Part shown: positions 9,164 through 18,567 of the stretch, piece by piece
Numbering within the stretch: the stretch's first letter is position 1
Layout of the letters: each line of letters begins with the position of its first letter
Source: Amoeboradix gromovi
Taxonomy: Eukaryota > Sanchytriomycota > Sanchytriomycetes > Sanchytriales > Sanchytriaceae
Direction: 5' to 3'
NCBI GenBank assembly: GCA_018985225.1
Contig: JADGIF010000010.1
Span: 1-46,995 of the forward strand
Length of the DNA stretch: 46,995 bases
Program-made: the position numbers and the translations under genes
The notes under the pieces: generated by a model
Database searches by the model: none
The model's input: only the letters and a program-made list of their open reading frames with translations
Told to the model about the DNA's origin: nothing

Positions 9164-11410
9164 TTATTTACTTAATGAGATTGGCAATGTTAGCAACAAG
9201 GTGTTCAAATCCATAATCAAATCGGTATCAAATTCGTCATTGACGGCTATCGCATTAAACCAAGAAGGAGACACAACATCAAGGAGATTCACACCAGCTT
9301 GCAGTTGGAACAGATCATACAGATTAGATTTAAACTTTGTGTGAGTTTGAAGAAGCTTGATACTTACATTTAAAGACTTGTTGACGTAGATATGGTTGAT
9401 GAATGCAGGTGTTACGCAACAATCATGATTATCAAAGTCATTGGTCACAACAATGTCATTACCAATAGGACCAATAATACCACCCAACTCTGATACCATG
9501 GCTTGATGCTGGATATCGCAGATGAACGAGAAACCATTCAATACATTAAGAATGGTATTAGCGGGTTTGCTCTTCTTTAAATGGATAATGCTAAGCTGTT
9601 TACGTTTACGAGAAGGTTTCATCTCTTTTTTGCTATTGTCAGATGAGCCTTGTGTTTTAAAAGCAGATATCATATAAGAATTACTAATAAATGCAGTGAT
9701 ATCTTTCACGCACTCACAGTCCTCGAGGGACTTGTCGGTTCTTATTTGCCCAGTAGTGGGAAACCGAATTGTGTATTTAAAGCCATATAATCCATCATTT
9801 TCATCAACAGGAATAAACTCATGGCCACTTAACTCGACTATTATACAGCATTCAACGGGGTCTATCAGAAAGTCCGGTTTATTCCGATTAGGATGAATAA
9901 GCCAATTGTTTGATAAGTATGCAATACCGTAGTCCCTGAATTTGTCTTGAATGTATTCTAGCTGCTCTTTTCTAATGCTAGTTGCTTTGCAAATACTAGC
10001 GAACCTCATTGACATTGAGTGTTTATCTTCTATTATTGCACAAAGAAAAGATACTAGTTTACCACTGTTGCTACCTCTACCGTAGTAGGAGCCCACAATA
10101 ACCATATCAAAGTCATGATTCATATTATTCAAAGTTGCTGCCTTTAGTTTGTACCATTCTGGTCCTCTGCCTCCACAAATGTACTTGGACAACGGATTCT
10201 TTGCAACAATTCCTTCCTTTTTGTTTAGTACCTCAGTTTTCAACATTTGTTCCAAAATATCAGGCATGGAACAAATTTTAAAAGATATCACCTGAATGTA
10301 TTCATTGTCAGTTACCACTTTACGCAGAAGCTGCTTACGTTGTTCTAGAGGCAGACCCGTCAGATCCTCTGGCCCAAGCTTTAAAATATCAAAAACTATA
10401 AATTTGATTTGAGCTCCACTTACGTCCTCCTCAATTGCATCGATATAATCGTTTTTGTGGCCGAAGAACTTTCTTAATGATCCGTATCTTAATACTCTGC
10501 CGTTCTTGATGGCAATCATCTCACCATCAAGTATAACGTCTAGAGCATTTATAGAAGAGTGAATGAAAGGAGTGAGCAAGCCTTCATGTATAGTACCATA
10601 TTTAGTCGTATCATCTTGGTAGTTCTTGGTGTAGAACTTGTAATTGTCCTTTAACTTGTGCAAAATGACACGCTCGCCATCAATCTTCTCTTCAATGTAA
10701 AGTGTTTTATTAGAACTGGTGGTGAAAGGATCCTGAATTTTGTTGGCTCTTTTAGTTAACATGGGTTTGAAGCTATGTCCAATAGACAACGACTGCTTTT
10801 TTACACCGCTCAGTGAAGCGCTTACAACATACTCTAAATCAGTGTGAGTCGCCCAGAGTTCTTCAGCTTCAGGAGCAAATAAAAGCAATATTGCCTCACC
10901 AGTAAGTTTAATTTTCAAGTCCTTTAATAAAATGCGAATGAACCAAAACATTTCATTTGGACTAAGTCTCAGTAGTAATTCTAAAAATATTCGAGCCTTG
11001 ACAGAAGACTCTGCATTGGCAATTTGATCAAGATATTTATGTAGCTCATTAAATGAGATATTGGAACTTTTGTTATTTAGACGATCTTGGATTACAGATT
11101 TACAAAGGGAAGCGAAGTCAACGTCAGACTGTTTGAAGTTTAACAAGCTACGAGCAGCTTGGCTCCTTTTATCGAGATTAACTGTATCTATAATCAGCCT
11201 AGCAATTTTGTCGTTACCGAGTAGAAAAGGACCACGTTTTCGATCTAACTTAATGCAAAAAACACGTATGACTGGGATTAATAGATCAGAATGATTGTTT
11301 TTGAGGAAAGAAAAGATGTTGCTTAAAGCTTTCTTGCAAGCAGGTAGAGGCTTCATTGTTAGAAGATCAAGAACAACGCACATATCTGTAAAATTGGAAA
11401 AATCACCCAT
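9164..11410 (-). CDS. LIG4: DNA ligase IV, C-terminally short
   Basis: ATP-dependent ligase of non-homologous end joining, nuclear. The 748-residue protein has an N-terminal DNA-binding domain (about 1-225), then the nucleotidyl-transferase motif I KIDGER with the AMP-accepting lysine at residue 242. Motifs further on include LDGEMIAI, EGIVAKNP and WYKLKA. An OB-fold domain follows, then a basic linker (KPSRKRKQ) and one BRCT-like domain (LNGFSFICDI to LLDVVSPSWFNAI). The family normally has two BRCT domains flanking the XRCC4-binding segment; here the chain ends about 25 residues after the first one. The gene is convergent with clathrin across a 277-base spacer that I could not resolve into further exons. 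Confidence 0.92.
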   Translation of the reverse strand: MGDFSNFTDMCVVLDLLTMKPLPACKKALSNIFSFLKNNHSDLLIPVIRVFCIKLDRKRGPFLLGNDKIARLIIDTVNLDKRSQAARSLLNFKQSDVDFASLCKSVIQDRLNNKSSNISFNELHKYLDQIANAESSVKARIFLELLLRLSPNEMFWFIRILLKDLKIKLTGEAILLLFAPEAEELWATHTDLEYVVSASLSGVKKQSLSIGHSFKPMLTKRANKIQDPFTTSSNKTLYIEEKIDGERVILHKLKDNYKFYTKNYQDDTTKYGTIHEGLLTPFIHSSINALDVILDGEMIAIKNGRVLRYGSLRKFFGHKNDYIDAIEEDVSGAQIKFIVFDILKLGPEDLTGLPLEQRKQLLRKVVTDNEYIQVISFKICSMPDILEQMLKTEVLNKKEGIVAKNPLSKYICGGRGPEWYKLKAATLNNMNHDFDMVIVGSYYGRGSNSGKLVSFLCAIIEDKHSMSMRFASICKATSIRKEQLEYIQDKFRDYGIAYLSNNWLIHPNRNKPDFLIDPVECCIIVELSGHEFIPVDENDGLYGFKYTIRFPTTGQIRTDKSLEDCECVKDITAFISNSYMISAFKTQGSSDNSKKEMKPSRKRKQLSIIHLKKSKPANTILNVLNGFSFICDIQHQAMVSELGGIIGPIGNDIVVTNDFDNHDCCVTPAFINHIYVNKSLNVSIKLLQTHTKFKSNLYDLFQLQAGVNLLDVVSPSWFNAIAVNDEFDTDLIMDLNTLLLTLPISLSK

Positions 11411-12001
11411 GTATAATGGAAATGTTTTAAAAAAAGTGAACCGCTATCGAACCTAATGGAATAAACCATGTATTGCGACCGCATGTATTCATAGCCAGTA
11501 TATCTCTCTTTCTAAGGTTTTCTAACTGCATAAAACTGAGTATTACTTCTTTTCATACATGGAAAATGTCTCAAAATCATCATACCCAGAACACGCCAAA
11601 TCTTAAGACATAATTATCAGATACAGAATACCATGGTATACTTTAAAAAACTGGTCTAAAAATGAGATTCAAATGTTAAGAAAGAGGCAAGACATTGGTG
11701 AAATTTAATGAAGCATTTACCGGCCAACTTCTGAGGAAAAGCAACTAGAAAATTTTCCTTATCATTGTAAATCATACATTCAACCAACGCCTTCCGAAGT
11801 TAAGGTACTAGATCCATCTCGGGTTTGCCAGCGTTAGTTTGATACTAGAGTGAATTCAATGGTCTTAAAGAGTCTAAATATAGTTATGGGTACTTGTAAT
11901 GTGGCATTACTAACTTAATAACTATGCACCACTTTTTCTTTTCGCCGTTCATTTAATCCTCCACCCGGAAGCTACCATTCATAGAGCATCTCCCGGGTGT
12001 T
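11411..12001. other. Divergent intergenic spacer between LIG4 and VPS39
   Basis: About 590 bases hold no recognisable coding sequence on either strand. The spacer contains the two divergent promoters. A pyrimidine-rich patch (about 11931-11960) lies shortly before the VPS39 start. No tRNA or repeat was seen. Confidence 0.5.
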
Positions 12002-14242
12002 ATGAAACTAGAAGTCAAGCAGATTTATCATGGCGTAACTAAGAATATTGGCCTAGATGATGGCAACCTATACATTTTAAACAATTCTGATATTATTGGT
12101 AATAACAAAGTGATTCCTGCAGATGGTGTTACCGACTTTGAAATGATTCAGAGCATATTGTACACTTTGAAAGATGGAATTTTGTATAGACAGGCTACCG
12201 TGCTCTCCGATTCATCGCTTTATCGTATTACAACAAATGAACTTAAACAGCATATAGTCTACTCTTTTAATGATTCCATAATAACCAAAATCACTCTGTA
12301 TCGCGATAACCACTCCAGAGAAGAATTTAATCTTCCTCTAATTGATTTCGTCATAGTCGAGTATGATTTGCTCTTGGCATGCACCAGCAAACATCTGGCG
12401 CTGTATTATTTTGGCAATAATCAGCCTTGGTTTATCATCAATGATTACAAACTATCCTTGCCAATGTTAGGTGCTTACAAATACAAGTACATCATTGACA
12501 AATCCTTTGAATATATCTACATTGTACGTTATAAAGGCTGCTGTATTTACAAAAAGAATTTATTAATATTCTCGGTAAACCTTCCATTTCCGGTATCCAA
12601 CGGCATAATAATTGGTGGATTTCTATATTGCATTGATGATAATATGCTTAAAGTTATACATCTCTATACATCCGATTGTGTTGCGTATGATATTACTGGG
12701 ACTCTGCTTAAATCTTCTCAAGGGGCTTACCTGAACTCGAACAATTGCCTATACAAGATCACTGTATCTGATCTTAAAGACATTCAAATCACGTTATGCA
12801 ACAATAATTTACATCCCATGGCCTTGGATAGTTTGTTGTCAAATCAAGATGATTTCCTCGAGCAGCAATATTGGATTAAGGCAAAGTTCATCAGATATCT
12901 AGTTGAAAATAAGCAGCACGAGCATGCTTGTCAGTTGATGCTGGATATTAGCTATCCGTTGGTTGATTTTATTCACTTGTTTCCTGAAGTTATTCCGAGC
13001 AAGTTAGACATCTCTCAACTTAATCCCAATCATGTGCATAGTGACAAGCAAGTGGAGAGAAATACTTTGTATCCATTTCTACCTTATTTGAGTAGTAAAA
13101 GAGTTGATTATCCGATAATCGACACAATAATGTTTTACATCTACTCAAAAATCAATACATCGTTGCTGAAGTCGTTGATTAGAGTTGAAAATGCATGCGA
13201 CTTAGACACATGTGGTACCATTTTGCTGGACATGGGGATGATAAAGGAATGGATATTATTTTATTTCAGTAAAAATTCCAACTCTGATGCTTTCAAATTA
13301 ATGATTAGCAACAAGTTTGAATCCAAATACTTTTTAGAATACTATGACCTGCTGGTTCAACACAATGAGACAGACTGGTTGCTTGATCATTTGGACTATT
13401 TTTTAAAAGAGTTTAAAGATTTGGAATACTTTATTAACCATCCTGCATTTCAATCCAGCCATGTGCGATCTAGAATATGCGAGTTACTGCAATTTGATTT
13501 GTACTTGCAACGACAATACTTGAGTGAAATCGTATTGAAAAAGAAGGCTAATAAGTTTCATGTCCAATTAATTTTAGTTCAGGTGGAGATAATAAAAAAT
13601 TTAAATGTGGGGATAGACGATGATAAAATGCTACAGGAAAGGCTCGTCTTAAGAGAGTACTTATCATATGACAGTGGTTACGGTTACAACGAACTAGTTC
13701 CAATTCTAGGAGACTTAAATCTTGATTTTGAAGTAGCATTGGTTTACAAAACGTTAAACCAGCATGAATCGGCATTAAAAATATACGTGGTCAAAATGAA
13801 CAACTACGTCGAGGCAGAAAAGTATTGCTTTGATGCTTATTATAAATCGCATCAAATAAATGTGTACAACGATTTATTTCATGTAATAAAGCAGCACCAA
13901 CCCGAAAAGGTGGTGCAATTTGCCATAGATCATGTAGATTACCTGGATCCCTTACAAGTGTTATCGGTTATACCAAACCATACAGACTTAAAAAATGTGC
14001 TCTCATGGGTGGATAAAGGATTAAAAGTGTACAATAGAGAATATCAGCGTGCTAGTATGAATAAGAATCAGTTAAAGATACACCATAGTAGATTAAGGCA
14101 AGAGAGATACGTTGAACTAAATCGAAAATGTTTTGTAGACGCCTACAAAGTATGTTATAACTGTAACAGAAGAATTGGGGATAAAGCATGCTACATGTAC
14201 ACTAAAAACCTGTGTTGTGCTAACTGTATACCACGAAAATAG
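12002..14242 (+). CDS. VPS39: VPS39/Vam6, tethering-complex subunit
   Basis: VPS39 belongs to the HOPS tether and drives vacuole/lysosome fusion with Rab7 GTPases. The N-terminal half of this 746-residue protein is a CNH-like beta-propeller. It then shows the VPS39 landmarks: FIHLFPEVIPS, the domain-1 pattern IIDTIMFYIYSKIN, RVENACDLDTCG and ILFYFSKNSNSDAFKLM, a clathrin-type repeat region, and a C-terminal zinc-binding end with CYNCNRRIG and CCANC. All of these occur in order in the metazoan and fungal proteins. The protein is somewhat shorter than the roughly 880-1050 residues usual for the family. It is convergent with the secreted-protein gene, with 49 bases between stops. VPS18 and TRAP1-like were considered; the domain-1 text favours VPS39. 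Confidence 0.87.
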   Translation: MKLEVKQIYHGVTKNIGLDDGNLYILNNSDIIGNNKVIPADGVTDFEMIQSILYTLKDGILYRQATVLSDSSLYRITTNELKQHIVYSFNDSIITKITLYRDNHSREEFNLPLIDFVIVEYDLLLACTSKHLALYYFGNNQPWFIINDYKLSLPMLGAYKYKYIIDKSFEYIYIVRYKGCCIYKKNLLIFSVNLPFPVSNGIIIGGFLYCIDDNMLKVIHLYTSDCVAYDITGTLLKSSQGAYLNSNNCLYKITVSDLKDIQITLCNNNLHPMALDSLLSNQDDFLEQQYWIKAKFIRYLVENKQHEHACQLMLDISYPLVDFIHLFPEVIPSKLDISQLNPNHVHSDKQVERNTLYPFLPYLSSKRVDYPIIDTIMFYIYSKINTSLLKSLIRVENACDLDTCGTILLDMGMIKEWILFYFSKNSNSDAFKLMISNKFESKYFLEYYDLLVQHNETDWLLDHLDYFLKEFKDLEYFINHPAFQSSHVRSRICELLQFDLYLQRQYLSEIVLKKKANKFHVQLILVQVEIIKNLNVGIDDDKMLQERLVLREYLSYDSGYGYNELVPILGDLNLDFEVALVYKTLNQHESALKIYVVKMNNYVEAEKYCFDAYYKSHQINVYNDLFHVIKQHQPEKVVQFAIDHVDYLDPLQVLSVIPNHTDLKNVLSWVDKGLKVYNREYQRASMNKNQLKIHHSRLRQERYVELNRKCFVDAYKVCYNCNRRIGDKACYMYTKNLCCANCIPRK

Positions 14243-14258
14243 AATAAATAGATTTATT
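14243..14258. terminator. Back-to-back poly(A) hexamers, AATAAA and TTTATT
   Basis: AATAAATAGATTTATT begins immediately after the VPS39 stop. It presents AATAAA to the plus-strand gene and, on the other strand, to the convergent gene ending at 14292. Function is inferred from the hexamers and the position. Confidence 0.4.
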
Positions 14259-14291
14259 TTGATGTCTTAAAGCCCTTTATTTATCAAAACT

Positions 14292-16343
14292 TTAGCTACT
14301 ATCCTCTTCACCTTCAGTATTCTCACCTTCTTTAGTAGATTTCTCCTCTGTTTCTGAACCAGTCTTTCCATCGGGGTTATTGACATCCAATTGTGCTTGC
14401 TTGGCCGCTTTTATTTTAAGAAATTCGGCATCAGTGACTTTGCTACCAAGAACACCCTCAAGAGTACCCTTATCCGTTACATCTCTTCTGGGTCGCAAAT
14501 AGTTGGGACATAATTCTGGTAATTTGCTTCTTATAACATCAGGGTATAGAATGTACTGCTTCTGTCCATCTTTAAGTGTGGGGCAGGCAAATTTGGATTT
14601 CTTAGTTACAATGCACATTTTTGGAATGCCCTTTGTCTTTGGGACTGCTAGTAACCCATGGCACACATCTCCGTTAAAAACTTCGTCTTTGGGAACGAAC
14701 TTTTGCATTGCCATGCTTTGAAGATTTTGTAAACCATCCATAAAATTAGATAAATCGGTTATGTCTGCGTCATCCAACATAGCGTTATATCGAATCGCAG
14801 TCTCTCTAGCTGATGCTATACTGGCTTCTAGATTTTGTAACAACTTAGATTTAGCAGATTCAAATTGAGCTGCACAAGTGCTTCTCACACAGGTTTCAAC
14901 CATTGGAGTTAGTCCGGTCTGAGTTTGTTTGCATTCCTCTTTATTTAAAAAACATTTGCTATCTGACGCTCCAAATAAGGGCATTATAAATGAAAAAGCC
15001 TGTTTAGTTTTACTACAAGGCTTATCGCAATCCTCGTGGTAGCTCTTTTGATAAGTACATAACTGCTTGCCGTCATCTGTCAATGCCTTGACATATCTGC
15101 AGTTAGGATCTTTGCAAGTGTTGTTGGTAAGTCCGGTGAATTCTTGTTGCAAGTCGGCATTGAACTCATAATATGGTTCCGCCCTTTCGTCTTGCACGTA
15201 GCCTTGAACATTTTGAGCATTGGGAACAGCCAAAGTCATTAAACATTGATTAGTAGACATCTTCTTTTCAAAATGCGATTGTTCAATGTGAGCTTTACTT
15301 TGAGTGTACCAGTAGTTAATCATCAAATCGTACTGAATTCTAAAGGCGCTGATATATTGTTTAAATAGATCTTCGATTCTTGATGTATCAGAGTCTAATT
15401 GCTTTGCAGTTATGTACCATTCTTTAACTGCCATTATCAGCATACTAACAAATTGTGGATATGCAGATACTGCAGTGGCAGTCTCTTCGTCATTAAAAGT
15501 AATTTCGTCATCGGCGTTTATCGGCATCTTTGCATAAACCATTTGCTGTGCAGTCTCAGTAACCAGCGTTTGCCAATTGGAAAGAATGATATCTCCATTG
15601 CTTTCACCATCAAATATGTTAAGGGTATCTGTAATAACCTTGATAGATATTCCCAACTTTTCTTGATACTGCTGCTGAAATTTCATTTCAATCTGATTGT
15701 TTATCATTTCACTGAGATACGGCTTAATTTCCATAAACATTTGATCTGGAGATGGAATAACCTGTTGTATGTACTCAACTATCTGTTTAAAAAATGAATC
15801 CGGGTCAATCTGGGGAGGTGCTTTTTCACCTTCGAAAGCATCAAAGAATGTTTTCCCAATCATCATAACACTACCAAGTGCAATAGCGGGAGGGCTACCA
15901 GTAAACATGAGAATAGTGGCAGTCATATCGTATGCAGCACCGATAAACATGTCGGATCTCTGCTGAGCTGTAATATTAGGTGTTGTAAATGCCTGAACCA
16001 TTGTAACCATACTATGGCCGCTCATTCCTACAGCCATAGCAACACCCATGCCCATACCATTTCGTTTCACCAGCGATGGATCCCCACCAGACACATCTGC
16101 GATAGCTTTAGAAGATGGAGGATCTCGAGTTTTTATTCCAACGTCAGAGACTGATTTTAACATTTTTCTCAATAGAGAGCCTCGCCAAAGACCATTAGCG
16201 ACATGTTTGGTAACATTAGAGTTTTTTGAGTCGATGCTGTAGGAAGCGTTTCTATAATGGAAATGTTCATCCTCGGTTTTGCTTGCATATGTTGTCAAAC
16301 ATAATAAAATCATCATCTTATTGCGGAAACTGGAAACATTCAC
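14292..16343 (-). CDS. Secreted cysteine-rich protein of unknown function
   Basis: The 683-residue protein begins with a signal-peptide-like stretch (FRNKMMILLCLTTYA, residues 6-20) followed by an N-glycosylation-rich spacer. Residues 96-120 and 132-170 are hydrophobic and rich in G, M and A (MGMGVAMAVG, GSPPAIALGSVMMIG). A long, probably helical region follows to about residue 380. A cysteine-rich part (about 400-610) has spaced Cys pairs such as CKDPNCR, CDKPCSK and CVRSTC. The tail is acidic (GENTEGEEDSS) after a dibasic RPRRD. The mix of hydrophobic helices and a disulphide-rich region fits a secreted or surface protein. I considered a pore-forming protein because of the hydrophobic pair, but no family motif supports this. 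No homologue was recognised. Confidence 0.75.
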   Translation of the reverse strand: MNVSSFRNKMMILLCLTTYASKTEDEHFHYRNASYSIDSKNSNVTKHVANGLWRGSLLRKMLKSVSDVGIKTRDPPSSKAIADVSGGDPSLVKRNGMGMGVAMAVGMSGHSMVTMVQAFTTPNITAQQRSDMFIGAAYDMTATILMFTGSPPAIALGSVMMIGKTFFDAFEGEKAPPQIDPDSFFKQIVEYIQQVIPSPDQMFMEIKPYLSEMINNQIEMKFQQQYQEKLGISIKVITDTLNIFDGESNGDIILSNWQTLVTETAQQMVYAKMPINADDEITFNDEETATAVSAYPQFVSMLIMAVKEWYITAKQLDSDTSRIEDLFKQYISAFRIQYDLMINYWYTQSKAHIEQSHFEKKMSTNQCLMTLAVPNAQNVQGYVQDERAEPYYEFNADLQQEFTGLTNNTCKDPNCRYVKALTDDGKQLCTYQKSYHEDCDKPCSKTKQAFSFIMPLFGASDSKCFLNKEECKQTQTGLTPMVETCVRSTCAAQFESAKSKLLQNLEASIASARETAIRYNAMLDDADITDLSNFMDGLQNLQSMAMQKFVPKDEVFNGDVCHGLLAVPKTKGIPKMCIVTKKSKFACPTLKDGQKQYILYPDVIRSKLPELCPNYLRPRRDVTDKGTLEGVLGSKVTDAEFLKIKAAKQAQLDVNNPDGKTGSETEEKSTKEGENTEGEEDSS

Positions 16344-17161
16344 TTTAAATCATCTAGAATCTCAGACTAGGTGGGTTCCACCAGTAAAAATCCTAATAGG
16401 ATCTGATTCATTTTCATGAACTTGTACCAATCATGTGACTGAATAGGAAAAATGATTTTCACAGCTATCGATTTTAATTGAATAAACAATTAATCGTGAT
16501 TGCGTGAGTTATGTGGCTCCACTATTCTCTCTTATTAACTTTTCAGACCGCGTAGAAGCTCGATAATCGTATTTTCATCAATTGCAAATGGGTCAAAATC
16601 GTCCCATTTAGAATATAATAAATTTAAATGTTTAGGACCTGCTCTAAAAATGGAGAGATACGATGCATTTATGTTTATTGCATTTGCGGTGAGAGAAAAT
16701 ATGAAAGAATTGTGCTACGGGAAAGACCTAAAAAATATTTGGATGTCCTAATCTCAGGAATAAGCAACACTAATGTTTCCCACCAAGCGCACACATTAAT
16801 TTGTTATTTAGGATACTGCAAAAATAGTACTTGTAGGCAAAACAAAAAGGCCATTACACTAATACCCATTTTTATAAAGCTCTTTTGTTTTTCGATATCT
16901 TGAATCCTTTTCTAATCATCTTGGTTTACATTCGCAGCCAATGACTTTCAAGACACAAAGTAATGTACTCGCTAGGTCGGCTTTTGTTGGAACTTATTAG
17001 AACCAGCGATGATTTTAGTGTTGGTGCAATCGTCTGGAAAATTGTTTGTTATTAAGTTTTGAGTATCTCTTTGTAGCGTAGTAAAAATCTTCTAAGATGG
17101 TATCTCTTTTTTTGTCATCTCCTTTTCTCCCCTCCAGTATACTTTCTTAGAGCATTCCGAC
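16344..17161 (+). other. Gap with a 70-codon open fragment (16539-16751)
   Basis: Most of this 818-base divergent spacer is featureless. From 16539 a 70-codon frame is open on the plus strand (VFSSIANGSKSSHL, then LGPALKMERYDAFMF) and ends at 16749-16751. An overlapping frame at 16628-16903 continues for 91 residues. A 24-base stretch at 16576-16599 nearly repeats on the opposite strand at 43807-43830, with differences silent in the SSIANGSK frame. This looks like a gene relic of unknown family, not an intact gene. The promoter of the SUN-domain gene must lie before 17162. Confidence 0.3.
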
Positions 17162-18508
17162 ATGTTAGTCCTTTACTTTATTTTACGTTCAAGTCAATTT
17201 CATCACCAGCTTCCAAGTTTTGAAGAATTCCAAAAGATGGACGCTTTCACTGCACATGAACATCATGGTGATCTTAAAGATAGGTACAATTATGCTAGTT
17301 CGCAATGCGCTGCTTCTGTTTTGAAGGTCAATAAAGAAGTGAAAGGTGGATCTAGAATACTGAATGACAATCGGGATAGTTATATGCTAACGCCTTGCAG
17401 CGTAAAAGATAAGTATATAGTCGTTGAGTTGTGTGAGGATATTCTGATAGACACTATTGTTCTGGGTAACTTTGAATATTTCTCTTCTACTTTTAAGCAT
17501 TTTAAAGTTAGTGTATCACAGAGATACCCACCATCACAAGGATGGGTAGCACTAGGCGAATTTGATGCAGTGAATTCTAAAAGAAAACAAATGTTTTCTA
17601 TATCTAATCCAATAATTTTCGCTAAATTTGTCAAAATTGACTTTGTAAGTCATTTTGATTATCAATACTACTGCCCACTGTCTCTTGTGCAAGTTTACGG
17701 TACTTCAATGATTGAAGAATATAAAAGATTCGTAGATGATGCAGTTTATGTACAGCCTTTGTCTTTACCAAGTAGCAAAAATGAGTCAAAGACGCCATAC
17801 CCACAAAAAGAGGAAGATTACTTCTTATTAGATAACCCTGATTTCAGCAACCTTGGGGATCAGCATGCTGCTTTTGTTGAAGAGTGGCTCAATTATTGCA
17901 GATCCAAAGACTTTCACTTCTATTTTTCAAATCAATGTTTTAGTGCTAATGATGCATATAAATCACAGGAAGATCCATGGGAGATAGCTGCCAGTGCGCT
18001 CCCTCAAAGTGTATTCACAAGTTTAGAGCGAAATCATATCAAACTGATAAAGCACATTCACTCAAATAATCTGAAAATAAGTGAAAAATTTAATAAAATT
18101 GACAAAAAAGTAAAAGCCATGGAAAAAGCCATTGCAAATCTGAACTCCACAATATACGACGAAATAGCAAAACTTAGGATAACCTTTGATTTATTTGAAA
18201 AAAAGCAAAAGAAGCAGCAGCTAAAAGCTCAAGGGCAATTAAAACAACAGGTTACTGACTTAAAGTTTAAGCTAGAACGGATATTCGAAGAAACAATTGA
18301 AAACCGAAAATGGGACAGATTACGTTCTTTGCTCATCATTTTAATACTGATAATAGTCATGCTGAAGAATACAAACATTAAAAAGTATGCTTCCAGTGCA
18401 TTTTACTACTATTCACCTGGTAGTTCTCCAAAAAAAGACATGAAGGAACCGAGTGGGGTGCAAAGTATGCCGTCCTCACCGTTAAGCAGGAAAAGGGCTC
18501 AGCAATAA
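17162..18508 (+). CDS. SLP1: SUN-domain ER/nuclear-envelope protein (Slp1/SUCO type)
   Basis: Slp1/SUCO proteins are ER-anchored SUN proteins; yeast Slp1 works with Emp65 in folding or stabilising ER proteins. The 448-residue product starts with a short hydrophobic leader (MLVLYFILRS). The SUN domain follows at about residues 35-190, with the typical strings NYASSQCAA, MLTPCSVKDKYIVVELCEDI, TIVLGNFEYFSS and CPLSLVQVYG. A coiled coil (about 285-375) comes next, then one membrane segment near residue 390 (SLLIILILIIVML) and a short basic cytosolic tail. This order (leader, SUN, coil, membrane) is that of Slp1 and not of the C-terminal-SUN KASH-binding proteins. It lies 59 bases upstream of KAP121 on the same strand. 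Confidence 0.87.
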   Translation: MLVLYFILRSSQFHHQLPSFEEFQKMDAFTAHEHHGDLKDRYNYASSQCAASVLKVNKEVKGGSRILNDNRDSYMLTPCSVKDKYIVVELCEDILIDTIVLGNFEYFSSTFKHFKVSVSQRYPPSQGWVALGEFDAVNSKRKQMFSISNPIIFAKFVKIDFVSHFDYQYYCPLSLVQVYGTSMIEEYKRFVDDAVYVQPLSLPSSKNESKTPYPQKEEDYFLLDNPDFSNLGDQHAAFVEEWLNYCRSKDFHFYFSNQCFSANDAYKSQEDPWEIAASALPQSVFTSLERNHIKLIKHIHSNNLKISEKFNKIDKKVKAMEKAIANLNSTIYDEIAKLRITFDLFEKKQKKQQLKAQGQLKQQVTDLKFKLERIFEETIENRKWDRLRSLLIILILIIVMLKNTNIKKYASSAFYYYSPGSSPKKDMKEPSGVQSMPSSPLSRKRAQQ

Positions 18509-18567
18509 ACTGATTTCTCTATTTGTTGTACGTTGCAATCTTTTTTACAAATTTATGGAGTACAAGG

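Noticed and set aside
14292-16343. Secreted protein as a known pore-forming toxin family
   Set aside because: Only hydrophobic helices suggest it; no diagnostic motif or domain order of any toxin family was recognised.
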